Shown: piece by piece, positions 1-6,184 of the stretch
How positions within the stretch are numbered: the first letter of the stretch is position 1
Layout of the letters: each line of letters begins with the position of its first letter
Program-made: the position numbers and the translations under genes
From: an uncultured Bacteroidales bacterium
GTDB lineage: Bacteria > Bacteroidota > Bacteroidia > Bacteroidales > F082
Direction: 5' to 3'
Assembly: GCA_937877465.1 (NCBI GenBank)
Contig: CALFIT010000071.1
Span: 1-26,247, forward strand
Length of the DNA stretch: 26,247 nt
Notes under the pieces: model-generated
Told to the model about the DNA's origin: nothing
Databases searched by the model: none
The model's input: the letters and a program-made list of their open reading frames with translations, nothing else

Positions 1-2
1 GT

Positions 3-53
3 GTGCAGTTCGACCGCGACACGATGACCATCGGGGAGTATTTGGTAGGGTAG
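3..53 (+). CDS. Possible C-terminal fragment of an unknown gene, cut by the window edge
   Basis: A reading frame open from the window edge ends at TAG with the peptide tail FDRDTMTIGEYLVG. Third positions are GC-rich, as in real genes of this window, but 16 codons are too few to identify anything. The opposite strand is also open here: a frame starting at an ATG complementary to 63-65 and running leftward off the window reads MSDNLPYQILPDGHRVAVEL, which also looks protein-like. Only one of the two can be coding, and the sequence here does not settle which. Confidence 0.25.
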   Translation: MQFDRDTMTIGEYLVG

Positions 54-330
54 GTTGTCAGACATTAGTCAGCCCTTGCCTTGTGCCGCCCCATAAAGGC
101 CAATGTAAGACAACTTGTCCAAGACGACTGACACCTTCGAGACAACAAAATTATCTATAGAGACGATCAAGGAGTTTTAGGGCCGTTGCCACTTTTTTTT
201 GAATTTTCCGGAAAAAGTTTCTATAAGGATCTATGAACACGTCATTAAAGGAACGTTATGGAAAAGAAAACTGTTAGGAAAACACGAAAGCAACATCAAT
301 ATGATTTTCGATCAAAAACAATAAAAAGGA
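54..330. other. Intergenic stretch without a recognisable gene
   Basis: No convincing long gene was found. On the minus strand a short frame of about 33 codons (roughly 170 down to 70) ends in LDKLSYIGLYGAAQGKG, just ahead of the minus-strand ATG at 65. It could be a small gene or the tail of a decayed one. Positions 188-224 carry a 37-bp motif (T8-GAATTT followed by AAAAGTTTCTAT) that recurs at 7284-7320. Confidence 0.4.
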
Positions 331-368
331 CCAACAAGGACCATCCCGTGTTGGGTTTTTTTTATTTT
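331..368 (+). terminator. Possible weak intrinsic terminator
   Basis: CCAACA (331-336) pairs with TGTTGG (349-354) across a 12-nt loop. A G and then a run of eight T follow. The stem has only 6 bp, so termination may be inefficient. It would isolate the following nuclease unit from upstream transcription. Confidence 0.4.
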
Positions 369-373
369 CTTTG
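366..373 (+). promoter_or_regulatory. Candidate -7 element for the nuclease/DUF262 unit
   Basis: TTTCTTTG followed by C matches the Bacteroidota -7 consensus TAnnTTTG at every fixed position except the second (T instead of A). It lies 68 nt before the ATG at 442. No good -33 TTG at normal spacing was found, so this is tentative. Confidence 0.3.
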
Positions 374-441
374 CAAACGAAACAAAAAGTAATTCATCTA
401 AGGATTTCGGAAGAGAAAAGTAAAGTAATAATTGAAAAGTC

Positions 442-1857
442 ATGAAAGAACAAAAAATCTTGGGAATTAAAAACAATCCCATAATACAACAAATGAAAAA
501 CGAAGAAATTATCAAAACCGCTAAAGCGCTAGAAACGGAAAAAAACAAAGCCAAGTCTCGCCATCCTTACAATGTGTTTACGGCTTGGAACATGAACGAA
601 AACGACCATACAAAGTTGTTGATGGCATTGCTGCGCTATCAAGGCCTTGACGGGCGCCCTGCTTTGCTCACCAGTTTTTTGGACAGATTTGCAAAGGGGC
701 GTGGTGGGATGATCCACTATAAAAGCCCTAAGGATGTTTGCATTCGCTTCAATCCCCGATTTGAGGATGATGCCAAATACGGTTTCATGGATGGTCTCAT
801 CACCTTTACCGCCAATGCAAAACACATAGCCGTCATTATCGAAAACAAAATCTATGATGCTCCCGATCAAGACGACCAGATACGCCGTTATATAACCCAC
901 ATGACACAGGAGGAGAGCATCTCATTAGACCATGTTTGGGTTTTCTATTTGACTGGCGATGGTCTCAAAGAAGTCGATGAAAAGAGCTATGACCCAGATG
1001 GCGAGAATGAGAAAACAAATATCGGAAGTCGTTTTGTGTCAATTGATTATAAGTATGGCATCCTCAAATGGCTCAAAGAGGATGTCCTTGAGGCTCGCGT
1101 TTATCCCGAGTCGTTGACGGGCGTTGTGCGTGCCTATGTGCAGTCTCTCGAGAAGGACGTTTTCTGCGGAGACGATTCACGGGAAAGGCTGAAGATAAAG
1201 TTGTGCGACAGCCTATTTGGGCATCACAAGCTGAAAGCGTTGAAAGAAGCGGAGATCGATAAGCTTTACGATTTCAGGGAAGGAGTGCAGAAAATCCGAA
1301 AGGAAGGTGCTGAAGGGCAAGACACCGATTGCGTTGACACGGCCTATGGCGTAATCAAAAGTGTTGTTTTTGATGTTGAGCAGATGGCCTTTGACGCCTT
1401 TGAGAAATGCAGTACTGAGATTCTGAACAATCAATGGAAGAAAGAACTTAAGATGAAAGGATCCCAATGGATGGCAAAACATCGTGGAGTCGGTGGTGAA
1501 AAAGGATTCGTTCAGATTGGATTGTCAGAGGAATGGGGCGCAGCTCATCTGGAATGGATCCCGGTTAACACAAAAAGCATGCTGTGGGGGAACCAATACA
1601 AATTGGAACTTCACGCGGAAGGCAGAAACAACAGAGACAAAGCCGACCAATGGCGCAAAAAGTTCAAGGAACAGGCCTTCATGCTGCCTACAGGCTGCAC
1701 CGTAGGCCAAAGTAGAACCGTCCTGGTTTATGAGGTCCAAACCGACAAGCCTATTGCCAAGATGGGCAAAAAGGAACTGGAGTCGTTTTTGAAGAAGGTC
1801 TATACAGAAGAAATGAACGTTTGTTGCAGGTTGCTTGTCGAGGATTATGGCAAATAA
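442..1857 (+). CDS. PD-(D/E)XK nuclease family protein (PDDEXK_4-like)
   Basis: This 471-residue cytoplasmic protein has the layout of the PD-(D/E)XK nuclease family often annotated as PDDEXK_4. A helical N-terminus with NENDHTKLLMALL (52-64) resembles the family's N-terminal E..H..LL signature. An acidic residue follows in GFMDGL (D117), and then the E-x-K core in VIIENKIYDA (E134, K136), followed by DQDDQIRRY. Residues from about 200 to 471 form a C-terminal part I do not recognise, with many Trp and charged residues. The family cleaves DNA or RNA, but the substrate cannot be read here. There is no signal peptide or membrane segment. The next gene starts 42 nt downstream on the same strand with no terminator between, so the two are probably co-transcribed. 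That neighbour is a GmrSD-type protein, which makes anti-phage restriction the most likely role. Confidence 0.8.
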   Translation: MKEQKILGIKNNPIIQQMKNEEIIKTAKALETEKNKAKSRHPYNVFTAWNMNENDHTKLLMALLRYQGLDGRPALLTSFLDRFAKGRGGMIHYKSPKDVCIRFNPRFEDDAKYGFMDGLITFTANAKHIAVIIENKIYDAPDQDDQIRRYITHMTQEESISLDHVWVFYLTGDGLKEVDEKSYDPDGENEKTNIGSRFVSIDYKYGILKWLKEDVLEARVYPESLTGVVRAYVQSLEKDVFCGDDSRERLKIKLCDSLFGHHKLKALKEAEIDKLYDFREGVQKIRKEGAEGQDTDCVDTAYGVIKSVVFDVEQMAFDAFEKCSTEILNNQWKKELKMKGSQWMAKHRGVGGEKGFVQIGLSEEWGAAHLEWIPVNTKSMLWGNQYKLELHAEGRNNRDKADQWRKKFKEQAFMLPTGCTVGQSRTVLVYEVQTDKPIAKMGKKELESFLKKVYTEEMNVCCRLLVEDYGK

Positions 1858-1899
1858 TAATTCTAAAATGAAAAATTAATTCTAAACAATGATGAAATA

Positions 1900-3708
1900 A
1901 TGAAAAAGACTTCAAAACACAACTCAGAGCCATTGGCTACAGCATTGAATTATTTGAGTGGAAGATACGTTCTTCCGTCATTTCAACGCGACTATGTTTG
2001 GAAAACGAGTCAAATCGAAAACCTCTTCAATTCCATCTACCGAGGATATCCAATCGGTACCATGCTATTCTGGCGGGTCAATCTTGCACATGACGAGTCT
2101 CTTAAAACAGAATCGTTTTATAGATTTCTTACTCATTTTGAGGAGGATAAGACCACCCAAGCCTATGCAAAAACGGCATTGCTTCCCAATCAGGATTATT
2201 GGATTGTGCTTGACGGGCAACAACGTCTGACATCTTTGGCCATCGGTCTGCTTGGTAGCTATAGGAAGCGCGCACGCTATCAGCGAAAAAACAATCCCGA
2301 TTATCCAGAATACAAGATGTATATGCTTGTTTCGGAAGAGGCCGAAAATCCATTTGCTTTTCTGAGTACCGACAAGACAAATAACAGCGAGTGTTATGTT
2401 GACGAGACAGGTAGAAAGTGGATTCTGGCGAGGAAAATCTTCTATGTGGACAAAGGAAGAGACATGGTAGTTCCATTCAAACTCAGCGACAAAGAGGAAG
2501 ACAGAGTGACGGATTTTAAGGATGCACTCGATAGATTGTGTATTGATTTTTCCGAGATGACAGGTTTCGACTATAACGAAGCCACCAACGTGTTTGTCGT
2601 GGTTAATTCAGGAGGAACCGTGCTCGAGATGTCTGACATCTTGAATTCAATCATCGTCTCAACTTGGAAAAACGTGAATGCAAAAGAAGAATTCAAGAAA
2701 CTCACCGAAACGGTTGCCAACTTAGGTTTCAACATCAACACGAATTACATCGTAAAAGCAATCCTATACCTCCTTCATAATGACGTGAGGTTCCAGATAC
2801 ATGGCTTTACTGACTTCATTCTTGAAAAGGAAGGCTGCTGGAACGATGTTAAACTTGCCATCGTCGATACGTTTATCCTTCTTAAGTCATACGGCCTAAA
2901 CCATTCAACATTGGGAGGCTACAATGCTACTTTACCCATCCTTTATTACATTTATCACAAAGGTGCCAAAAACCCGGCTACGGCTGCTGCCTTTGCATCC
3001 GACAAAGCCATCATCAAGCAATGGCTTCTTTCGGCAATCTTGATGAAGCTGTTCGGCAGGTCATCCGATTCGGTATTGGCCACCGTCCGCTCTGCATTTA
3101 CAGAAAAGAAGCCGAAAGATGCCTGTAAGAAGAAAAGCCTGCCGGTACTCTATTCAGTCGCATCCTCTGATTATATGAATGTCGCTTTAAGGGAAGGCCT
3201 GGTTAGCTTCCCGGCTGGGGAAATCAAGACGAAGCTTGGCGACGATTGGTTCATGTCCGAGGAAACTGTCAAGAAACTCTTGACCGAGACCCAGAAGGGT
3301 GATCGTTACAGCTTGCCCATCTTGTCTCTTCTTTATCCTGACTATGATATAGAAGCCGTTGAATATGAGCAAGACCATCTGCATCCATCCGCTCGTTTCG
3401 ACAAGATGTCTGTAGAGTTCAAGGCCAACAAAGAAAACTTGAGGCTCTACAATTCTATTGTCAATTTACAATTACTTCAGAAGACCCCCAATGTACAAAA
3501 AGGTGACATTTCTTTAGCTGCGTGGGTTGATGAACAGACCAAGGGTAAAAACAAATCGGATAGGGAAAAGTTCTTCGAAGAGCACATCATTCCTGATGTG
3601 AGTCTTAAAGAGGAGGACGTTGAGAGTTTCTTCGAAAAAAGAAAAGCCATGCTGGTTGAAAGACTAATGAAAGCTTTTGATAAAGGAGGAAGCCAGGCGA
3701 AGCGCTGA
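1900..3708 (+). CDS. DUF262 / HNH (DUF1524-like) protein, GmrSD-type
   Basis: This 602-residue protein has the two-part build of GmrSD-type (type IV restriction) proteins. The N-terminal DUF262 domain (about 10-260) shows LPSFQRDYVW (26-35), the hallmark DGQQRLTSL (105-113), and VNSGGTVLEMSD (235-246). In characterised relatives this ParB-like domain binds and hydrolyses NTP. The C-terminal domain has an HNH-like DUF1524 signature: QDHLHPSARF (491-500, with D492-H493 and H495), then NLRLYNSIVNLQLL and a trailing Asn (N531). That makes a metal-dependent nuclease likely. Relatives restrict modified phage DNA; the target here is unknown. The start at 1900 is preceded by an AT-rich leader without a Shine-Dalgarno sequence, as is normal in Bacteroidota. 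A strong terminator follows 38 nt after the stop. Base composition is lower in GC than in the housekeeping genes further right, consistent with horizontal transfer. Confidence 0.85.
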   Translation: MKKTSKHNSEPLATALNYLSGRYVLPSFQRDYVWKTSQIENLFNSIYRGYPIGTMLFWRVNLAHDESLKTESFYRFLTHFEEDKTTQAYAKTALLPNQDYWIVLDGQQRLTSLAIGLLGSYRKRARYQRKNNPDYPEYKMYMLVSEEAENPFAFLSTDKTNNSECYVDETGRKWILARKIFYVDKGRDMVVPFKLSDKEEDRVTDFKDALDRLCIDFSEMTGFDYNEATNVFVVVNSGGTVLEMSDILNSIIVSTWKNVNAKEEFKKLTETVANLGFNINTNYIVKAILYLLHNDVRFQIHGFTDFILEKEGCWNDVKLAIVDTFILLKSYGLNHSTLGGYNATLPILYYIYHKGAKNPATAAAFASDKAIIKQWLLSAILMKLFGRSSDSVLATVRSAFTEKKPKDACKKKSLPVLYSVASSDYMNVALREGLVSFPAGEIKTKLGDDWFMSEETVKKLLTETQKGDRYSLPILSLLYPDYDIEAVEYEQDHLHPSARFDKMSVEFKANKENLRLYNSIVNLQLLQKTPNVQKGDISLAAWVDEQTKGKNKSDREKFFEEHIIPDVSLKEEDVESFFEKRKAMLVERLMKAFDKGGSQAKR

Positions 3709-3746
3709 ACGCGACTTGAGGGATTTTGAGAAATAAACCAACGAAG

Positions 3747-3774
3747 AAAAAGCCGACATTACTGTCGGCTTTTT
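3747..3774 (+). terminator. Strong intrinsic terminator (probably bidirectional)
   Basis: A perfect 12-bp stem, AAAAAGCCGACA (3747-3758) and its complement (3763-3774), flanks a 4-nt loop and ends in a T run on the plus strand and also on the minus strand. It closes the nuclease/DUF262 unit. Confidence 0.9.
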
Positions 3775-3783
3775 CTGTTGAAT

Positions 3784-3833
3784 CGCTTATCTTAATAAGC
3801 GAAATAATTATAAAAACGGTTACTTAAATAAGC
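3784..3833. promoter_or_regulatory. AATAAGC palindrome and half-site upstream of the decayed ATPase gene
   Basis: CGCTTAT (3784-3790) and ATAAGCG (3795-3801) form a 7-bp dyad around 4 nt, and a further AAATAAGC lies at 3826-3833. The same AAATAAGC/GCTTATTT motif occurs twice in front of the intact DUF4143 ATPase gene at 11477. This suggests a shared operator or other cis element belonging to this gene family. Confidence 0.45.
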
Positions 3834-3866
3834 TTTTTTATCCTGTATTTGGTTGTTGTAATAAGT

Positions 3867-4246
3867 TTTTATGTATTCATCGATTTGTGGCCTGACATGA
3901 AAGTTACCTTTACCGGCTCCTCCCTTTTACAGATACTGAATGCCGATGCAGATTTGTCACGACGCGTTTTGAGTTATGCTTTATCATCGACCAGGAGTTG
4001 ACGCAGTTTTGTGGGGTGGACCTGCCTACACCCGCAAACTCAAGGCCATGCTCCTTTTCTTGGCCAACAACGTGCCCTACGACGTGAGCATCGCCAAGTT
4101 GTCGACAAGGCGATTTCAAGATTGACAGCAAGATTACTGTTGAGGTAGGTGGTAAAGACAAGACCTTCGACCAAATTGCCGACATCCCCAATTCTTATAT
4201 TCTTGCCGACTCCATGGAGTTCCCCGTTGGGAAGAAACTCCCCGTC
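3867..4246 (+). pseudogene. Deleted remnant of an AAA ATPase (DUF4143 family)
   Basis: Three recognisable pieces of a DUF4143-type AAA ATPase lie in order but in different frames. Piece 1 (3867-3977) reads FYVFID, the Walker B strand, then jumps to WPDMKVTFTGSSLLQIL and ADLSRRVLSYAL, the sensor-1/arginine region. Piece 2 (about 3991-4107) reads TRKLKAMLLFLANNVPYDVS, the helical segment after the AAA domain. Piece 3 (about 4107-4246) reads FKIDSKITVEVGGKDKTF and ADSMEFPVGKKLPVWL, close to the usual C-terminal end. The Walker A part, the stretch between Walker B and sensor 1, and most of the C-terminal nuclease-like domain are missing. A complete member has roughly 400-490 residues. Several independent deletions with frame changes make a functional product very unlikely. 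Assignment rests on remembered family motifs. Confidence 0.75.
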
Positions 4247-4321
4247 TGGTTGGTTCGTTGCAATGTCACACTTTTTGTCTGTTATGTTTCTAAAACCCTG
4301 CAAAAATGTTGATTACATGGG

Positions 4322-5269
4322 CTATTCTTTTGCCAGTCGGGCAAGGTTTCCTTTGATCTCTTCCTTGTATTTTTCTTTCAGGTCGTCGGGAAGGAAACTG
4401 CCGTCGATGAAAGCAAACCATTTGGGTGCTGCATTCGCGAACTTGTTAAAGATATTCGCTATGACTTTTTCCTCTAGCCCGGATGAGGTCATGGCCCGAA
4501 CGAAGTTCTGCCTATTGAGCCGTTTCTTCTTCCCGTCGAGGGTCAAAGCCAAATCCTCGTCGTCCTCTGGATAGATCAGATGGACGTTAAGCAAGTCGTA
4601 GGCTTGGGATAAGACGTAATGGCCTGGGACCTTGCTGATGAGCGAGAAGTTCTTCAAGTGCATGTCGGAGTTGCCTGTCAGCCACGAGAACGCGACCACT
4701 TCCCAAAAATTGACCAAGTCCAGCAAAGGAGCGGAAGAATGCTTTTTGATCAGCTTCGCAATGTTTTCATACGACGACTTGTACTTGTCGGTGGTGAGGC
4801 GCTCGCTGATTTGGCAGAAGTCTTCCATGAGATGTTTTTTGCCACTACGGTCGCGGTCTATCCTTTGCGTCAGATAGGCCAGTTCGCCGTCGCTGAAACG
4901 GATCAGCGTGTGCGGCACCACGTCGATTTTGGCGATGCTGGCCAAGTGCATGGTGAGGTCCTCCACCTCGGGCAGCCATGGGAATTCGTCCGATTTTGGC
5001 TTAAGGATGTACCTGCCCCAAAGTCCAACGATGGTAAGGCGGTCGGGCTCATCCTTGCCTCCTTTGTTCACGTCCATGGAGAGTTTGGATTGCACTCCAG
5101 TGACAGCAGTCCGGCTCATGACCGATTCCTTCGCCAACTCATTGATGTTGCTTCGACAATAGGGGAGGATGGGCACTTTGGTCTTGCCGAAAAACCGTTT
5201 GGCGCAGGCGGGATGATAGTCCTTTTGTCCTGCTTCCAATTCCTGATAGCAATAAAGGCACCTACTCAT
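4322..5269 (-). CDS. hipT: HipT-like serine/threonine kinase toxin
   Basis: This 315-residue HipA-type kinase lacks the usual N-terminal HipA subdomain, which is encoded by the separate gene upstream, as in HipBST systems. It starts with a putative zinc-binding knuckle: C4-x2-C7, then H19 and C22 (CLYC ... HPAC). The glycine-rich loop is TGVQSKLSM (57-65) and the ATP-binding lysine is in YILKP (K90). The catalytic loop is GNSDMHLKN (199-207, Asp202), and the metal-binding Asp lies in QAYDLLN (D225). In E. coli, HipA and HipT phosphorylate aminoacyl-tRNA synthetases (GltX and TrpS respectively) and stop translation; the target here is unknown. At the loop positions phosphorylated in known members, this protein has Ala55 and Thr57. 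The start overlaps the end of the hipS-like gene by 8 nt, so translation is probably coupled. Confidence 0.88.
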   Translation of the reverse strand: MSRCLYCYQELEAGQKDYHPACAKRFFGKTKVPILPYCRSNINELAKESVMSRTAVTGVQSKLSMDVNKGGKDEPDRLTIVGLWGRYILKPKSDEFPWLPEVEDLTMHLASIAKIDVVPHTLIRFSDGELAYLTQRIDRDRSGKKHLMEDFCQISERLTTDKYKSSYENIAKLIKKHSSAPLLDLVNFWEVVAFSWLTGNSDMHLKNFSLISKVPGHYVLSQAYDLLNVHLIYPEDDEDLALTLDGKKKRLNRQNFVRAMTSSGLEEKVIANIFNKFANAAPKWFAFIDGSFLPDDLKEKYKEEIKGNLARLAKE

Positions 5270-5600
5270 ACATCGTTTCCTCCTCCAGTCCTATCACGCC
5301 GACGGCTCCGATGCAATCCTTGCAGCAGGTCATCAGCAGGCCCATCCGGTCGTTGGGGTTGAGTTTCCAGTTTTTCGTGGCGATGTCTAACAGCCATCCT
5401 TCGGGGATGAGCCCGTCGAAGAAGGGGAACATCACCGTCGAACGATAGGGTAGGTGCGTCAAGGGCAGGGTCAAACTGATGGGTTCGGGGTTCTTCGATG
5501 CCAGATAGTCGGCATCATAGCGGAACAGATAGCCGTTTTCGTCTTCCGTGAGTCGTCCGGCTTTCACTTCCCTGAAGTATATGTCGGCTTTTCTCATCAT
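5262..5600 (-). CDS. hipS: HipS-like protein (HipA N-terminal subdomain), likely antitoxin
   Basis: This 112-residue protein corresponds to the N-terminal subdomain of HipA (Couple_hipA family). It begins KADIYFREVKAGRLTEDENG and continues with YLFRYDADYL, ISLTLPLT, FPFFDGLIPEGWLL and a closing DCIGAVGVIG. In two-gene HipBA systems this domain is fused to the kinase. Its separation defines the three-gene HipBST arrangement, where HipS, not HipB, neutralises HipT. It overlaps the upstream hipB stop by 4 nt (ATGA at 5600-5597) and the downstream hipT start by 8 nt, so all three genes form one tightly coupled operon. The assigned antitoxin role is inferred from the E. coli O127 system. Confidence 0.87.
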   Translation of the reverse strand: MMRKADIYFREVKAGRLTEDENGYLFRYDADYLASKNPEPISLTLPLTHLPYRSTVMFPFFDGLIPEGWLLDIATKNWKLNPNDRMGLLMTCCKDCIGAVGVIGLEEETMYE

Positions 5601-5815
5601 GCGTCTCCTCTCTGCTGTTCTACGACGCCCAGTTCCTTCCCAAAAAGTGCCAGCACGGCATTTACCTTGTCCATCCTTAAAGTCTTCTTGCCTTGTTCCA
5701 GGTCCCTGACGAAGCGGAGTCCCACGCCCGACTTGTATGACAGGTCTTCTTGCGTCAACCCATATTGCTTGCGAAGGACTTTAACCTCTTGTGATAGTCT
5801 TCCTCGGTCGTCCAT
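5597..5815 (-). CDS. hipB: HipB-like helix-turn-helix regulator
   Basis: This 72-residue protein is almost entirely a Cro/C1-type helix-turn-helix domain. The first helix carries LSQEVKVLRKQYGLTQEDLS and the recognition part is KSGVGLRFVRDLEQGK. It ends LGVVEQQRGDA. It is the first gene of the HipBST operon and very probably represses it, binding the GG(G/A)TATA repeats just upstream. In HipBST systems HipB mainly augments HipS and represses transcription. The start at 5815 is the only plausible one, since the HTH begins within 10 residues of it. A TATTTTTG -7 box lies about 20 nt upstream. Confidence 0.87.
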   Translation of the reverse strand: MDDRGRLSQEVKVLRKQYGLTQEDLSYKSGVGLRFVRDLEQGKKTLRMDKVNAVLALFGKELGVVEQQRGDA

Positions 5816-5834
5816 AACTGATATAATTACGCTG

Positions 5835-5842
5835 CAAAAATA
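5835..5842 (-). promoter_or_regulatory. -7 promoter element of the hipBST operon
   Basis: Read on the minus strand, this is TATTTTTG followed by C, an exact TAnnTTTG match. It lies 20 nt before the hipB start codon. No clear -33 TTG was found at normal spacing. Confidence 0.55.
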
Positions 5843-5871
5843 CTATTTTTCTTTTGTTGGTTATATTATTT

Positions 5872-5962
5872 CGGGTATATTTTTAATAAAATCATATAAA
5901 AATATATTAGATAGGGTATAATATTGAAATTCTACATGATTTTATATCATATCGGATATAAA
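5872..5962. promoter_or_regulatory. Three operator-like repeats upstream of hipB
   Basis: GGGTATA occurs at 5873-5879 and 5914-5920, and GGATATA at 5954-5960, all in the same orientation and 41 and 40 bp apart, about four helical turns. The outermost site is part of a perfect dyad, TTTATATC (5941-5948) and GATATAAA (5955-5962). The middle one lies in a shorter dyad, ATATTA (5904-5909) and TAATAT (5919-5924). E. coli HipB operators are TATCC-N8-GGATA, so the similarity in half-site is suggestive. The innermost site lies about 30 bp upstream of the -7 box. Confidence 0.55.
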
Positions 5963-6120
5963 TTCTTTGTATCTCAGCCTTAGGTCACTCACAGTGAATC
6001 GCCTTGCGCCGCTTCGAAAGGCTATGCCATCGGGCGCGGAGTCAGTTTGAGGGAGATGGATGGGGGACAGGCCTATCATTTCGAATCGGCTCAAATATTG
6101 GCTGATTTATGTAATTTTAA

Positions 6121-6133
6121 GCTCATAATGAGC
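6121..6133. promoter_or_regulatory. Operator-like palindrome upstream of the Fic gene
   Basis: GCTCAT-A-ATGAGC is a perfect 6-bp dyad around one base, 22 nt upstream of the -7 box. The extended right half TGAGCCGAT (6129-6137) also pairs with ATCGGCTCA at 6085-6093, so there is a second inverted half-site 36 bp away. The Fic protein has its own winged helix and could be the autoregulator. Confidence 0.45.
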
Positions 6134-6154
6134 CGATAATTGGAAAAATATCGC

Positions 6155-6162
6155 TAACTTTG
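6155..6162 (+). promoter_or_regulatory. -7 promoter element of the Fic gene
   Basis: TAACTTTG followed by C matches TAnnTTTG exactly. It lies 22 nt before the ATG at 6185. The nearest upstream TTG is at 6140-6142, closer than the usual -33 spacing. Confidence 0.6.
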
Positions 6163-6184
6163 CGCCGATTTAAGTTTATAAGCT

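Noticed and set aside
4619..5362. A 247-codon plus-strand frame opposite hipT and hipS
   Set aside because: No motif, and both minus-strand genes show conserved kinase and HipA N-terminal motifs.
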